Part shown: one piece after another, positions 26,475 through 35,935 of the stretch
Numbering within the stretch: the stretch's first letter is position 1
How the letters are laid out: every line of letters starts with the position of its first letter
Assembly (NCBI RefSeq): GCF_019645855.1
Contig: NZ_CP080999.1
Location: 372,001 to 436,000, forward strand
DNA: 64,000 nucleotides
Direction of reading: 5' to 3'
Source of the DNA: Mycobacterium malmoense
GTDB taxonomy: Bacteria; Actinomycetota; Actinomycetes; Mycobacteriales; Mycobacteriaceae
Position numbers and translations under genes: made by a program
The notes under the pieces: generated by a model
Seen by the model: the letters and a program-made list of their open reading frames with translations, nothing else
What the model was told of the DNA's origin: nothing
Database searches by the model: none

Positions 26475-29381
26475 CTATAACCGTCCCTCGCGGCGCAGCA
26501 AATCCTGGGCACTGAGGCCCCCGCCGCCGCGCCGGCGCCTGTCGCCATTATCGCCATGGCCGCTCTGTCCGCGGGCGTTCAGCTGCTCGGTGGCCGCGTC
26601 GGAGTCGTTGGCCTCCGACCGCATGACGGGAAGGGCGGCGGTGGGGTCGGCCGGGTCGGTCTTGTTGTCGCCGGAACGGTTGGCCGGGAGGGGCATGGCC
26701 AGGGTCTGACCGCTGGACGGTGTCGGGGCCGGCGGGGGCCGTGACACGTCCGGCGTCGCGGAGCCGGCCAGGCCGCGCGGGTCGGCCGGTCGCTGGTGGC
26801 CGGCCGCGGTCTGGCTGCCGGGGGTCGCGTTGGCGGTGGCGGGGACCGACAGCCGCGTCGTTTTGGCGTCCGTCGGCTGGCCGGGCCTGGCCTGCATGCG
26901 CGTGGTGTTCGAGCCGGACGGCGAGGACGGTTCCTGGGCGGGCCTGGCCTCCGGCGGGGCGCCCAGGCCCGGACGTGCCGGCCGCGACGGCTCCAACGTG
27001 CCGGGGTGCGTGGGGTCGTGCGGGGGACGCGGCGCCGCGGCGACGAGGCTGGCCGCCGCGACCGGAGGCCTCGCGGGCCGCCCATTGAGGGTGGGCCGCT
27101 TGCGCTCGTCGGGCAGGTCGATCTCGCCCAGCCCGATCCGGTTTTGCAGGCGCCGTGCCCAGCGCGGAGCCCACCAGCAGTCGTCGCCGAGCAACTTCAT
27201 CACCGACGGCACCAGGAACATCCGCACCACGGTCGCGTCCAGCAACAGCGCCGCCATCAGGCCGAAGGCGAGGTACTTCATCATCACCAGGTCGGAGAAC
27301 ACGAACGAACCGGCGACGACGGCAAGGACCAGCGCGGCCGCCGTGATGAGGCGCCCGGTGGTCGCGGTGCCGATCCGGATGGCCTCCGCGGTGGACATGC
27401 CGCGTTCTCGCGCCTCGACCATTCGGGACACCAGGAACACCTCGTAATCGGTGGCCAACCCGTAGCCGACGACCGCGACCAGCGCGATGATCACCACCAT
27501 CAACGGTGTCGGCGTGAAATTCAGCCACGTCGAGAAGTGCCCGTCGACGAAGATCCACGTCAGGATGCCCATGGTGGAGCCCAGCGTCAGCACGCTCATC
27601 ACCGCGGCCTTGATCGGCAACACGAACGACCCGAACGCCAGGAACATCAGCAGCATGGTGGCGGTGATCAGCACGACCACCATCAACGGAGCCTTGTCGA
27701 CCAGGCTGTGAATCGAATCCTCCATCAAAGCCGGCGTACCGCCGACCAATATGTCGATTCCCTTGGGCGGGGTGATCGCCCGCAGCTCACCGATCTTCTT
27801 CGCCGCATCGTTCGGGTTGACGAGTCCGTTCTGCAGCACCCGCACCGACGGGTCCTTCGACGCGCCCGGCGCGACGCTGCGCTCCTGCCACATGTTCGCG
27901 GGGTTGTTGTCCTGCTCGCTGAATCCGCTGATCGTCATCGCCTTGCTGCGCACGTCCGCGATCTGCGCGTCGGTGACCGGCTGGTGGTTGGTGGATTGGA
28001 TGACCAGCGTGAGCGGATCGGTGCGGTACCCGGGGAAGAGCTTGTCGAAGTGCTCCTGCGCCTGGCGCACAGGGTTGTCCGGCGGCAGATACTTCTCACT
28101 CATGGCGCCAAACGACAGGTTGCCCAACGGGATAACCAGCAGGATCATCCCGACGACGATCGGGATGGCGAACACCAGCGGCCGCTTCATCACCCAGTTG
28201 ACCAGCCTGCCCCAGAACCCGGCCTCGACCTCTTCCCGGGTCTTGGTCTTCTGCAGGCGATCCGCCAACCAGTTGAGGTAGGCACGCGACACCTTCCAGT
28301 TGCGCAGGAAGGGCACCCGGAACAGGGTCCGCACGCCGAGCGCGTCGACGTTCTTGCCCAAAATCCCCAGGCAGGCCGGCAGCAGCGTGATCGACAGCAG
28401 CGCCGCAAGTGTCACCGCCGCGATGAGGGCGTAGGTCAGCGACTTGACGAAGCCCTGTGGCAACAGCAGCAGGCTGGCGCCCGACGCGGCAATGAGCACC
28501 GCCGAGAATGCCACCGTGCGGCCCGCCGTCATCACCGTGCGGCGCACGGCGGCCTCGGTGTCGTAGCCTTCGGCGATCTCTTCCCGGAACCGGCTCACCA
28601 CGAAAAGCCCGTAGTCCACCGCGATACCCAGGCCGATCAGCGAGACCACCGGCTGGGCGAAGAAGTTCACCGGCCCGAACACCGCGATCAACCGCATAAT
28701 GCCCAGCGCGCCCGCGATGCTCAGGCCGCCCACCATCACCGGCAGGCAGGCCGCCACCACGCCGCCGAATACCAGAAACAGGACTATCGCCACCAATGGC
28801 AGAGCGAGGACTTCCATTCGTTTCTGGTCGGTGGCTATGGTGCCCGTCAACGCGTTGGCCACCGGCTCGAGGCCGGCGAGTTGGACGGTGCCGCCGTCGA
28901 GCTTCTGCAGGTCCGGGGCGACGGTTTTGTAGTTGTTGAGGATGGTGTCGTCGTCGTCGCCTTTGAGCGGGATGGAGACGAACGTGTACTTCTTGTCCTG
29001 GGTGGCCATGCCCTGGATGACCTGGCTGGTGGTGTCGGGCGCTCGCAGGTAGCCGGCCCAGCCCAGGACCTGGTTGGGGTGGTCCTGCTGGAACTTGTTG
29101 AGCTCGTCGGTGATCTGCTTGGCCCACGCCGGGTCGTCGACGCTCTTGCCGCTCGGCGCCTTGAAGATCGCGACGATGTGCCCGGTCCGGTCCCGGCCGT
29201 AGACCTTGTCCCCGATGATCGAGGCCTTGACGGATTGACTGCCGTCGTCGTAAAAACCGCTCTGCGTGACGTGCTTGCCCAGGCTCAGCCCGAATGCGCC
29301 GCCGAGGAGGCACAGGGCCACCGTGACCCCGATCACGACGTACCGATAGCGGTACACAGTTCGACCCCACCAGGCGAACAC
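26475..29381 (-). CDS. mmpL3: Trehalose monomycolate transporter MmpL3
   Basis: 968 residues from GTG 29381. MmpL3 flips or exports trehalose monomycolate for the outer membrane and is essential in M. tuberculosis; it is the target of SQ109-type and indolecarboxamide inhibitors. The two proton-relay Asp-Tyr pairs are in GIAVDYGLFVVSRF and GLATDYEVFLVSRM. Two porter domains and twelve helices fill about residues 1-745. The C-terminal 220 residues are disordered and Pro/Ser-rich, as in the family. The Rv0207c-like gene and trmB lie upstream on the same strand with short gaps, conserved in M. tuberculosis. M. tuberculosis MmpL3 has 944 residues; the excess is in the tail. Confidence 0.97.
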   Translation of the reverse strand: MFAWWGRTVYRYRYVVIGVTVALCLLGGAFGLSLGKHVTQSGFYDDGSQSVKASIIGDKVYGRDRTGHIVAIFKAPSGKSVDDPAWAKQITDELNKFQQDHPNQVLGWAGYLRAPDTTSQVIQGMATQDKKYTFVSIPLKGDDDDTILNNYKTVAPDLQKLDGGTVQLAGLEPVANALTGTIATDQKRMEVLALPLVAIVLFLVFGGVVAACLPVMVGGLSIAGALGIMRLIAVFGPVNFFAQPVVSLIGLGIAVDYGLFVVSRFREEIAEGYDTEAAVRRTVMTAGRTVAFSAVLIAASGASLLLLPQGFVKSLTYALIAAVTLAALLSITLLPACLGILGKNVDALGVRTLFRVPFLRNWKVSRAYLNWLADRLQKTKTREEVEAGFWGRLVNWVMKRPLVFAIPIVVGMILLVIPLGNLSFGAMSEKYLPPDNPVRQAQEHFDKLFPGYRTDPLTLVIQSTNHQPVTDAQIADVRSKAMTISGFSEQDNNPANMWQERSVAPGASKDPSVRVLQNGLVNPNDAAKKIGELRAITPPKGIDILVGGTPALMEDSIHSLVDKAPLMVVVLITATMLLMFLAFGSFVLPIKAAVMSVLTLGSTMGILTWIFVDGHFSTWLNFTPTPLMVVIIALVAVVGYGLATDYEVFLVSRMVEARERGMSTAEAIRIGTATTGRLITAAALVLAVVAGSFVFSDLVMMKYLAFGLMAALLLDATVVRMFLVPSVMKLLGDDCWWAPRWARRLQNRIGLGEIDLPDERKRPTLNGRPARPPVAAASLVAAAPRPPHDPTHPGTLEPSRPARPGLGAPPEARPAQEPSSPSGSNTTRMQARPGQPTDAKTTRLSVPATANATPGSQTAAGHQRPADPRGLAGSATPDVSRPPPAPTPSSGQTLAMPLPANRSGDNKTDPADPTAALPVMRSEANDSDAATEQLNARGQSGHGDNGDRRRRGGGGLSAQDLLRREGRL

Positions 29382-29442
29382 GTAAGCTCCTTACTGGATC
29401 TGTAGCGACCCGCGCTGTGTCTTTCGGTTTTTCACGCCAGTG

Positions 29443-30162
29443 TCACACACGCGTGGTCAACAGCGCGGACAGCGGCCGGAACGGCTGCAGCCACGCGCCC
29501 TGGTCAGGCAGCGAATCCAGGCCGATTCGCGGCAACGGTTCCCGGAAGACACCGTCGATGTCTTCCAGGTCGACGAAGTCCAAGGTATCCGACGCTAGCG
29601 CCCAACTGACGTGTTCGCGAAATCCGATCACGTGCACCGGGATCCCGTCGCGTGCGATTTCCTCTAGCGGTTGACGGAACGCTTGACCGTCGGCCGAAGC
29701 CACGACCAACGCCGCGAGCCCCTCCTGACGCCGCCGCTCGATGTGGGCGAGCATGTCGCGGTCGACGTCGCTGCCCTCGTCGATCTTCGGCTTGGCAAAG
29801 ACCGCGAAGCCCACGTTACGCAGCGCGTCCACCCACGGTCTGACCACCTCGGCGCTGCCCGGCGCGATGTTGGTGAAAACGGTGGCCTCCGGCTCGATCA
29901 CGACGCCCGGGCGGCCGGCGCTGACCTCCGCCGTGCGTGCCAGCAGCCACCGGCCGAGCGCGTCGAAACGCGGGCGTTCCAGTGCCGTCGGGCGACGGCC
30001 CAAGATCGAGCCCAGGCCCATGTCGAGGTTGGGAGCGTCCCACACCAGCAAGACGCGCCCACCCGGCGGTTGGAAGCTGCTCAGGCCCTCGGCGGACAGG
30101 ACCGCCGGCGAGTCGAGCGGTTCCGGTGCTGCCGTGGTCACTTCCGTCAGGCTCATGCTCAT
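29443..30162 (-). CDS. NYN-domain protein (Rv0207c-like)
   Basis: 239 residues. The core reads RVLLVWDAPNLDMGLGSILG, then FAVFAKPKIDEGSDVDRDML, then AALVVASADGQAFRQPLEEI. This is the NYN (PIN-like) nuclease fold with spaced acidic residues: Asp in WDAPNLD, SDVDRD and SADGQ, which would bind metal. An RNase role is therefore possible. It sits between trmB (7 bp upstream) and mmpL3 (61 bp downstream) on one strand, a grouping conserved in mycobacteria. Possible starts are ATG 30162 and 30156. Confidence 0.85.
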   Translation of the reverse strand: MSMSLTEVTTAAPEPLDSPAVLSAEGLSSFQPPGGRVLLVWDAPNLDMGLGSILGRRPTALERPRFDALGRWLLARTAEVSAGRPGVVIEPEATVFTNIAPGSAEVVRPWVDALRNVGFAVFAKPKIDEGSDVDRDMLAHIERRRQEGLAALVVASADGQAFRQPLEEIARDGIPVHVIGFREHVSWALASDTLDFVDLEDIDGVFREPLPRIGLDSLPDQGAWLQPFRPLSALLTTRV

Positions 30163-30169
30163 CGCCTAC

Positions 30170-30997
30170 TCATCGTCTAAGCCAGACGAATTCGCTCACG
30201 GCGCTGCCCGCTTCGTGCGCCTTCGTCTCGTACTTGGTGGTCGGGCGGACGATCGAGATCGGCAGCCGGTCGCCGGGACCGACGCGGCGCAGCCTCGGTT
30301 CGCCCATGCCGACTTCGGCGATCTGCTCGGCGTAGCCCGGGTGGTCCGTCGCGGCGTGCAGGACACCTCCAGGGAGTAGCCGGTCCGCGATCAGCCCAAT
30401 CGTGGCCGGTTGCAGGAACCGGCGTTTGTGGTGGCGCGCCTTCGGCCACGGATCGGGAAAGAAGACGCGAACCCCGGTCAGCGACTGCGGGGCGATCAGA
30501 TGCTCCAGCACGTCGATCGCGTTCCCGCGGATCAACCGGATGTTGCCGGCGCGCTCGCGCTCGATCGCGCACAGCAGCTGCGCCAGGCCGCGCCGGTAGA
30601 TTTCCACCGCGATCACGTCGACGTCGGGCTCGTCCTTGGCCATCGCCAGCGTCGACGTGCCGCTGCCGCAGCCGATCTCGAGCACCAGCGGCGCGCGGCG
30701 GCCGAACCACGCATCATTGTCCAGCGGCTCCGTGCGGCCGGATGCCCCTTGCGAAGACACCCCCAGCGAGATGCCCAGTTGTGGCCACAGCCGCTCCCAG
30801 GTCTGGCGCTGGGCTCCGGAAAGGGCGGAACGCCGCGAGCGGAAACTTGTGGCCGGGAGATAGCGCCGCGGCTCCGGCGCTGGGATAACCGCCGCTCCAC
30901 CAACCTCGCCGGCGGTCTCTCCGGCCCCCGCCTCCACCGGCGCGTCGGGACACGTCCCGACCCCGGGTTGCGCATCCATTTGTCCATGGTGGCCCAT
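30170..30997 (-). CDS. trmB: tRNA (guanine-N7)-methyltransferase
   Basis: 275 residues from ATG 30997 (MGHHGQMDAQPG), which matches the remembered M. tuberculosis start better than ATG 31039. TrmB makes m7G46 in the tRNA variable loop. The SAM motif is VLEIGCGSGTSTLAMA. The family catalytic signature VRVFFPDPWPKARHHKRR follows, and HAATDHPGYAEQI closes the core. The N-terminal 60 residues vary and are Pro/Gly-rich. It is the first gene of a likely trmB-NYN-mmpL3 unit. Confidence 0.94.
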   Translation of the reverse strand: MGHHGQMDAQPGVGTCPDAPVEAGAGETAGEVGGAAVIPAPEPRRYLPATSFRSRRSALSGAQRQTWERLWPQLGISLGVSSQGASGRTEPLDNDAWFGRRAPLVLEIGCGSGTSTLAMAKDEPDVDVIAVEIYRRGLAQLLCAIERERAGNIRLIRGNAIDVLEHLIAPQSLTGVRVFFPDPWPKARHHKRRFLQPATIGLIADRLLPGGVLHAATDHPGYAEQIAEVGMGEPRLRRVGPGDRLPISIVRPTTKYETKAHEAGSAVSEFVWLRR

Positions 30998-31272
30998 GAA
31001 CGCCCGATGTAGCCGCCCCTGGTCCAGATTGATACCCAACAGTTGCCTTCAACTGGTAACAGATAAACGGTGGCTCGCATCTCGAGGACCCAGGTGCCAC
31101 CATTCGGTGGGATCACTCGGCGACGATCCGGACGGCGCAGGCGGTCCGGCAACCCGGGCAATCGAAATCCGTCGGCCGCCAGGCACACGGCGATAGCCTC
31201 GGCGACGATCCCGCATCCGGCGGGGGCGACGCTGGCCGGGCGATCAGGCCTATCGGATCGAACGGGCAGGAC
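30998..31272. other. Intergenic region between trmB and the Rv0209-like gene
   Basis: A 275-bp divergent gap that must hold promoters for trmB and the Rv0209-Rv0210 pair. No ORF here is supported. A perfect CAGTTG-CCTT-CAACTG inverted repeat lies at 31040-31055, about 43 bp upstream of the trmB start, and could be an operator or a short hairpin. Confidence 0.45.
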
Positions 31273-32358
31273 ATGAGGGGACAAGGGCACCAGATTTTCG
31301 TCGACGAGCTGGCACGATTTGCCGCCGACCGCGCCGACCCGCGCCTGACGGCCATCGCCGAGCGGGCCGCGGTGCCGCTGCACGCGGTCGTCCGCGGACG
31401 CCCGGGGGTGGGTCGCGGCACGGTGGCGCGTGCCCTGCACCGCGCCGGAACCGCGTTGGGGATCTCGGTGACCACGGGAGCCGGCGACGTCGTCGTCTAC
31501 GTCACCACGGAGGTGGTCAAACCCGAGGACACCGACGCGATCGCCGCCGCCGGCCGCCCGGTGGTGGCGGTGCTGAACAAAGCCGATCTGGCCGGCTCCC
31601 TTTCGGGCCGGGCCGGCGACGGGCCGATCGCGGCGGCACGCAAACGCTGCGCCGAGTTCTCCGCGCTCGTCGGGGCGCCCATGGAGCCGATGATCGGCCT
31701 GCTCGCGGTCGCCGCGCTGGACGACCTGGACGGCGAGCTGTGGGCGGCGCTGCGGACGCTGGCCGCCCATCCGGGCGGCGCTACCTGCCTCGACGGATCC
31801 TTTGCCGGCTTCCTGGCGGCCGACATTCCCTTGCCGACCGACGTGCGGCTGCGCCTCCTGGACACCCTGGACCTGTTCGGCACCGCACTCGGTGCCGCCG
31901 CCGCCCGGCGGGGCAGGACGCCCACCCAAGTCCGGGCCCTGCTGCGCCGGATGAGCGGTGTCGACACCGTCCTGAACAAGGCCTGCGTCGCCGGGGCCGA
32001 GGTGCGCTACCGACGGGTGCTTCGGGCCGTCGCGGAGTTGGAGGCGCTGGCCGTGTCGCGGGACCACATGGCCGAGGCGATCGGCGGCTTCCTGTCCCGC
32101 GACGACACCGTGGTCGCCCGCATGGCGGCCGCCGTCGACCTGGCCGAGGCGGCCGGTCTGGAGCCCGTCAACCTGGACCGCGATGATCCGGCCGCACACC
32201 TGCCCCGCGCGGTGCATTGGCAGCGCTACAGCCGTGAAGGCCTTGGCAGGCTTGGCGCCGTGAGCGATCTGCACCGCGCCTGCGGCGCCGATATCGCCCG
32301 GGGATCGCTGCGGCTGTGGTCGCAGGCCTGCGGGTCGCTGCCAGGAGAGTCATGGTGA
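31273..32358 (+). CDS. Degenerate GTPase-like protein (Rv0209-like)
   Basis: 361 residues, no signal peptide. A P-loop-like stretch GRPGVGRGT lies at about 42-50, preceded by a hydrophobic strand (PLHAVVR). The invariant Lys is Arg48 and Ser/Thr is Gly49, so nucleotide binding may be altered or lost. A G4-type NKAD is at 102-105 after strand VVAVL, as in Ras-like and dynamin-like GTPases. The remainder is helical. It overlaps the next gene by 7 bp, and that product has a similar G-domain outline plus membrane helices. I read the two as a dynamin-like pair; M. tuberculosis Rv0209 is annotated only as hypothetical. Confidence 0.72.
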   Translation: MRGQGHQIFVDELARFAADRADPRLTAIAERAAVPLHAVVRGRPGVGRGTVARALHRAGTALGISVTTGAGDVVVYVTTEVVKPEDTDAIAAAGRPVVAVLNKADLAGSLSGRAGDGPIAAARKRCAEFSALVGAPMEPMIGLLAVAALDDLDGELWAALRTLAAHPGGATCLDGSFAGFLAADIPLPTDVRLRLLDTLDLFGTALGAAAARRGRTPTQVRALLRRMSGVDTVLNKACVAGAEVRYRRVLRAVAELEALAVSRDHMAEAIGGFLSRDDTVVARMAAAVDLAEAAGLEPVNLDRDDPAAHLPRAVHWQRYSREGLGRLGAVSDLHRACGADIARGSLRLWSQACGSLPGESW

Positions 32359-33911
32359 GCGGCGAGGCCGGCGCCGACCCGGCCGCCCAGGTGGACGCGC
32401 TGGTGGCAACGATCGGGTCCCGGCTGGACTCGCCCGCCATCAACCGCCGCGACGTGGTACTGGTGACCGGCCCGTGGATGGCCGGCGTGACCGCGGTGGT
32501 CGAGGCGCTGCGCGAACGGCTGCCGCAGCACAAATTCGTCGAGTCGACGGACCTGGGACCCGGTGACGCGCCGACCGCGGTGGTGTTCGTCGTCTCCGCG
32601 GCGGCCCAACTCACCGGATCCGACTGCTTACTGCTGGACGCGGCCGCCGAGCACACCGACGTGGTCGTCGGTGTGGTGTCCAAGATCGACGTGCACCGCG
32701 GCTGGCGCGACGTGGTGGCCGCCAACCGCGACATGCTGGCCGCGCACGCACCGCGCTACGACAAGGTGCCCTGGGTCGGTGCGGCCGCCTTGCCCGACGT
32801 CGGCGAGCCCAGCGTCGACGACCTGGTCGAAACCGTCGCGGCACAATTCGCCGATCCCGACATCGCGCGGCGAAACAGGTTGCGGGCGTGGGAATCCCGG
32901 CTCCAGATGGTCGCGCGGCGGTTCGACCGCGACGCCGAGGGCGCCGGCCGGCGGGCCCGGGTCGACGCGCTGCGCGAAGAGCGCAGCACGGCCTTGCGGC
33001 AGCGGCGCCAGTCGAAGACCGAGCGCACCATCACGCTGCGCGGCCAGATCCAGCAGGCGCGCGTCCAGTTGTCCCACTTCGCTCGCAACCGTTGCTCGTC
33101 GGTGCGCACGGAGCTGCAGGAGGACGCCGCGGGTTTGTCCCGGCGGAACATGCCCGGCTTCGAGGCGTATACGCGCGGCCGGGTCGACGAGGTGGTCGCC
33201 GAGGTGGGCGAGGGTGTCACCACCCATCTCACCGACGTCGGGCAGGTGATGGGCGTGCCGGTGCCCCTGCCGGACACCGAGAAGCTGCCGACGGTCGAGG
33301 TCTCGCCCCCGCCACTGAAATCACGGCGCCAGGAAACCTGGCTGTTGATGCTGGTGGGCGCCGCGTTCGGACTGGGCGTGGCGCTGACGCTGAGCCGGCT
33401 GGTGGGCGGGTTGGCCTCGCGGCTGAGCCCCGGCCTGGGCCCCTTATTGACCCTGGCGGGGGCCGTCGGCTGCGTGGCGATCGGGCTGGCGGTCGCGTTC
33501 ATGGTGATCCACATCCGCGGCCTGCTGCGCGACAGGGCGTTGCTGGACCGCTGGGCGGGCGACGTGACGTCGTCGCTGCGGTCGGTGGTCGAGGAGTTGG
33601 TCGCCACCCGCGTGCTGGTCGCCGAGTCGGTGCTGAGCACCGCGCTGGTCGCCCTGGACGAGGCCGACAACGCCGTGGTGGCCGATCAGGTCAGCGCCAT
33701 CGACGGCGAACTGCGCGAGCACGCGATCGCCGCGGCGCGGGCCGCGGCGGTGCGTGACCGGGAGATGCCCACGGTTAAGGCCGCGCTGGACGCCGTGCGC
33801 GCCGAACTGGGTGAACCGGGCATATCACAGCCCGCGGACCCCGCCGCCGCCGCCGATCCGGGCGAAACCGAGAAACCCGCCCCGAGGAGCGCAAACGGCG
33901 ATCCTTCGTGA
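32352..33911 (+). CDS. Dynamin-like membrane protein (Rv0210-like)
   Basis: 519 residues from ATG 32352 with AGGAGAG six bases upstream. Residues 34-47 (DVVLVTGPWMAGVT) sit where a P-loop would be, but Val46 replaces the Lys. SKID at 110-113 after VVVGVV matches a G4 motif. Residues 170-330 are long charged helices, likely coiled coil (REERSTALRQRRQSKTERTI). A hairpin of two membrane helices follows at about 331-353 and 365-386, then more helix to a disordered tail. G domain, helical stalk and membrane hairpin in this order is the plan of bacterial dynamin-like proteins such as IniA. The overlap with the preceding gene suggests a hetero-complex. Confidence 0.72.
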   Translation: MVSGEAGADPAAQVDALVATIGSRLDSPAINRRDVVLVTGPWMAGVTAVVEALRERLPQHKFVESTDLGPGDAPTAVVFVVSAAAQLTGSDCLLLDAAAEHTDVVVGVVSKIDVHRGWRDVVAANRDMLAAHAPRYDKVPWVGAAALPDVGEPSVDDLVETVAAQFADPDIARRNRLRAWESRLQMVARRFDRDAEGAGRRARVDALREERSTALRQRRQSKTERTITLRGQIQQARVQLSHFARNRCSSVRTELQEDAAGLSRRNMPGFEAYTRGRVDEVVAEVGEGVTTHLTDVGQVMGVPVPLPDTEKLPTVEVSPPPLKSRRQETWLLMLVGAAFGLGVALTLSRLVGGLASRLSPGLGPLLTLAGAVGCVAIGLAVAFMVIHIRGLLRDRALLDRWAGDVTSSLRSVVEELVATRVLVAESVLSTALVALDEADNAVVADQVSAIDGELREHAIAAARAAAVRDREMPTVKAALDAVRAELGEPGISQPADPAAAADPGETEKPAPRSANGDPS

Positions 33912-33998
33912 GCTTCTGAATCGTTGTTGTGAGGAGGCTTATACCCGCCCGAGACTTCCCCGACAAGTAGCTCGCGATAACCTGTAGTTAACGCCACC

Positions 33999-34079
33999 AT
34001 GAAGACGGTTGTGTGGGCGATCGCATATGCAACCAAGGGACGCCGTAAGCACGCAGACGAATCCAGGAGAGTTCGATGA
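33999..34079 (+). CDS. Short leader ORF coupled to pckA
   Basis: A 26-codon ORF starts at ATG 33999 and ends at TGA 34077-34079, overlapping the pckA start as ATGA. The peptide is MKTVVWAIAYATK followed by a basic tail. No SD precedes it, but TAACCT at about 33978 could be a -10 element placing the transcript start close to its ATG, which would fit leaderless translation. If translated, its stop would feed ribosomes onto pckA, whose own AGGAGAG site lies inside the ORF. It may be a regulatory leader peptide. Evidence is positional only. Confidence 0.4.
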   Translation: MKTVVWAIAYATKGRRKHADESRRVR

Positions 34080-35905
34080 CTTCAGCCACCATTCCCGGTT
34101 TGGACACCGCGCCGACACAACACCCGGGACTGCTGGCCTGGGTGGAAGAGGTCGCCGAGCTCACCCAGCCGGACCGGGTGGTGTTCGCTGACGGCTCCGA
34201 CGAGGAGTGGCAGCGGCTGAGTGAGCAGCTCGTCGAGGCGGGCACGTTCACGCGGCTGAACCCCGAGGAGTACCCCAACTCCTTCCTGGCGTTGTCCGAC
34301 CCGTCCGACGTGGCGCGGGTGGAGTCCCGGACCTTCATCTGCTCCGAGCGCGAGATCGACGCCGGACCGACCAACAACTGGATGGACCCCGCCGAGATGC
34401 GGTCCACGCTGACCGACCTGTACCGCGGCTGCATGCGCGGCCGCACCATGTGGGTGGTGCCGTTCTGCATGGGCCCCCTCGGCGCCGACGACCCCAAGCT
34501 GGGCGTGGAGATCACCGACTCCGAATACGTCGTCGTCTCGATGAAGGTGATGACCCGGATGGGCACGGCCGCCCTGGAGAAGATCGGCGACGACGGGTTC
34601 TTCGTCAAGGCGTTGCACTCGGTCGGGGCGCCGCTGGAGCCCGGCCAACAAGACGTGCCGTGGCCGTGCAGCGACACCAAGTACATCACCCACTTCCCCG
34701 AGACCCGGGAGATCTGGAGCTACGGCTCCGGCTACGGCGGCAACGCGCTGCTGGGCAAGAAGTGCTACTCGCTGCGCATCGCGTCGGCGATGGCCCACGA
34801 CGAGGGCTGGCTCGCCGAGCACATGCTGATCCTCAAGCTGATCTCGCCGGAGAACAAGGCGTACTACGTCGCGGCGGCGTTCCCGTCGGCCTGCGGCAAA
34901 ACCAACCTGGCGATGATCCAACCCACCATTCCGGGCTGGCGCGCGGAAACACTCGGCGACGACATCGCCTGGATGCGGTTCGGCAAGGACGGCCGGCTGT
35001 ATGCGGTGAACCCGGAGTTCGGCTTCTTCGGGGTGGCGCCGGGCACCAACTGGAAATCCAACCCCAACGCCATGCGCACCATCGCCGCGGGCAACACCGT
35101 GTTCACCAACGTCGCGCTCACCGACGACAGGGAAGTGTGGTGGGAAGGCCTGGAGGGCGACCCGCAGCACCTGATCGACTGGAGGGGCAACGACTGGTAC
35201 TTCCGCGAGACGGAAACCACGGCGGCGCACCCGAATTCGCGGTACTGCACGCCGATGTCGCAATGCCCGATCCTGGCCCCCGAGTGGGATGACCCGCAGG
35301 GCGTGCCGATCTCGGCGATCTTGTTCGGCGGCCGCCGCAAGACCACCGTCCCACTGGTCACCCAAGCGCGCGACTGGCAGCACGGCGTGTTCATCGGCGC
35401 CACCCTGGGCAGCGAACAGACCGCCGCCGCCGAGGGCAAGGTCGGCAATGTGCGCCGCGACCCGATGGCCATGCTGCCGTTCATCGGCTACAACGTCGGC
35501 GACTACATGCAGCACTGGATCGACGTGGGCAAGAACTCCGACGAGTCCAAGCTGCCGAAGGTGTTCTTCGTCAACTGGTTCCGCCGTGGCGAGGACCACC
35601 GCTTCCTGTGGCCCGGCTTCGGCGAGAACAGCCGGGTGCTGAAGTGGATCGTGGACCGCATCGAGCACAAAGCCGGCGGCCGGTCCACCCCGATCGGCAT
35701 CGTTCCCTCCGTCGAGGACCTGGAGTTGGAGGGGCTGGACGCCGATCCCGCCGACGTGGCCGAGGCGCTGGTGGTCGACGCCGGCGAATGGCGCCAGGAA
35801 CTGCCGCTGATCGAGGAGTGGCTGGAATTCATCGGCGAGAAGCTGCCGACCGGAATCAAGGACGAGTTCGAGGCGCTCAAGCAGCGGCTCGCAGATGCCG
35901 ATTAG
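34076..35905 (+). CDS. pckA: Phosphoenolpyruvate carboxykinase (GTP)
   Basis: 609 residues (M. tuberculosis: 606). The enzyme converts oxaloacetate and GTP to phosphoenolpyruvate, the entry to gluconeogenesis needed during growth on fatty acids. Motifs are the P-loop AAFPSACGKTNLAMI near residue 275, the active-site Cys within it, metal and substrate regions (GDDIAWMRF) and PEGVPISAILFGGRRK-type loop (read here as QGVPISAILFGGRR). GTP-type guanine contacts FVNWFRRGEDH are present. The promoter region is the 164 bp upstream, which includes a coupled leader ORF. It sits downstream of the dynamin-like pair and before a strong hairpin. Confidence 0.97.
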   Translation: MTSATIPGLDTAPTQHPGLLAWVEEVAELTQPDRVVFADGSDEEWQRLSEQLVEAGTFTRLNPEEYPNSFLALSDPSDVARVESRTFICSEREIDAGPTNNWMDPAEMRSTLTDLYRGCMRGRTMWVVPFCMGPLGADDPKLGVEITDSEYVVVSMKVMTRMGTAALEKIGDDGFFVKALHSVGAPLEPGQQDVPWPCSDTKYITHFPETREIWSYGSGYGGNALLGKKCYSLRIASAMAHDEGWLAEHMLILKLISPENKAYYVAAAFPSACGKTNLAMIQPTIPGWRAETLGDDIAWMRFGKDGRLYAVNPEFGFFGVAPGTNWKSNPNAMRTIAAGNTVFTNVALTDDREVWWEGLEGDPQHLIDWRGNDWYFRETETTAAHPNSRYCTPMSQCPILAPEWDDPQGVPISAILFGGRRKTTVPLVTQARDWQHGVFIGATLGSEQTAAAEGKVGNVRRDPMAMLPFIGYNVGDYMQHWIDVGKNSDESKLPKVFFVNWFRRGEDHRFLWPGFGENSRVLKWIVDRIEHKAGGRSTPIGIVPSVEDLELEGLDADPADVAEALVVDAGEWRQELPLIEEWLEFIGEKLPTGIKDEFEALKQRLADAD

Positions 35906-35935
35906 GTCTCGATTAGATCGAAGTAGCACCCCTCG

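Noticed and set aside
26796..29405. An 869-codon plus-strand open frame opposite mmpL3
   Set aside because: It is antisense to a certain gene; its composition is the Arg/His/Gln-rich pattern produced by high-GC shadow frames, and it has no domain.
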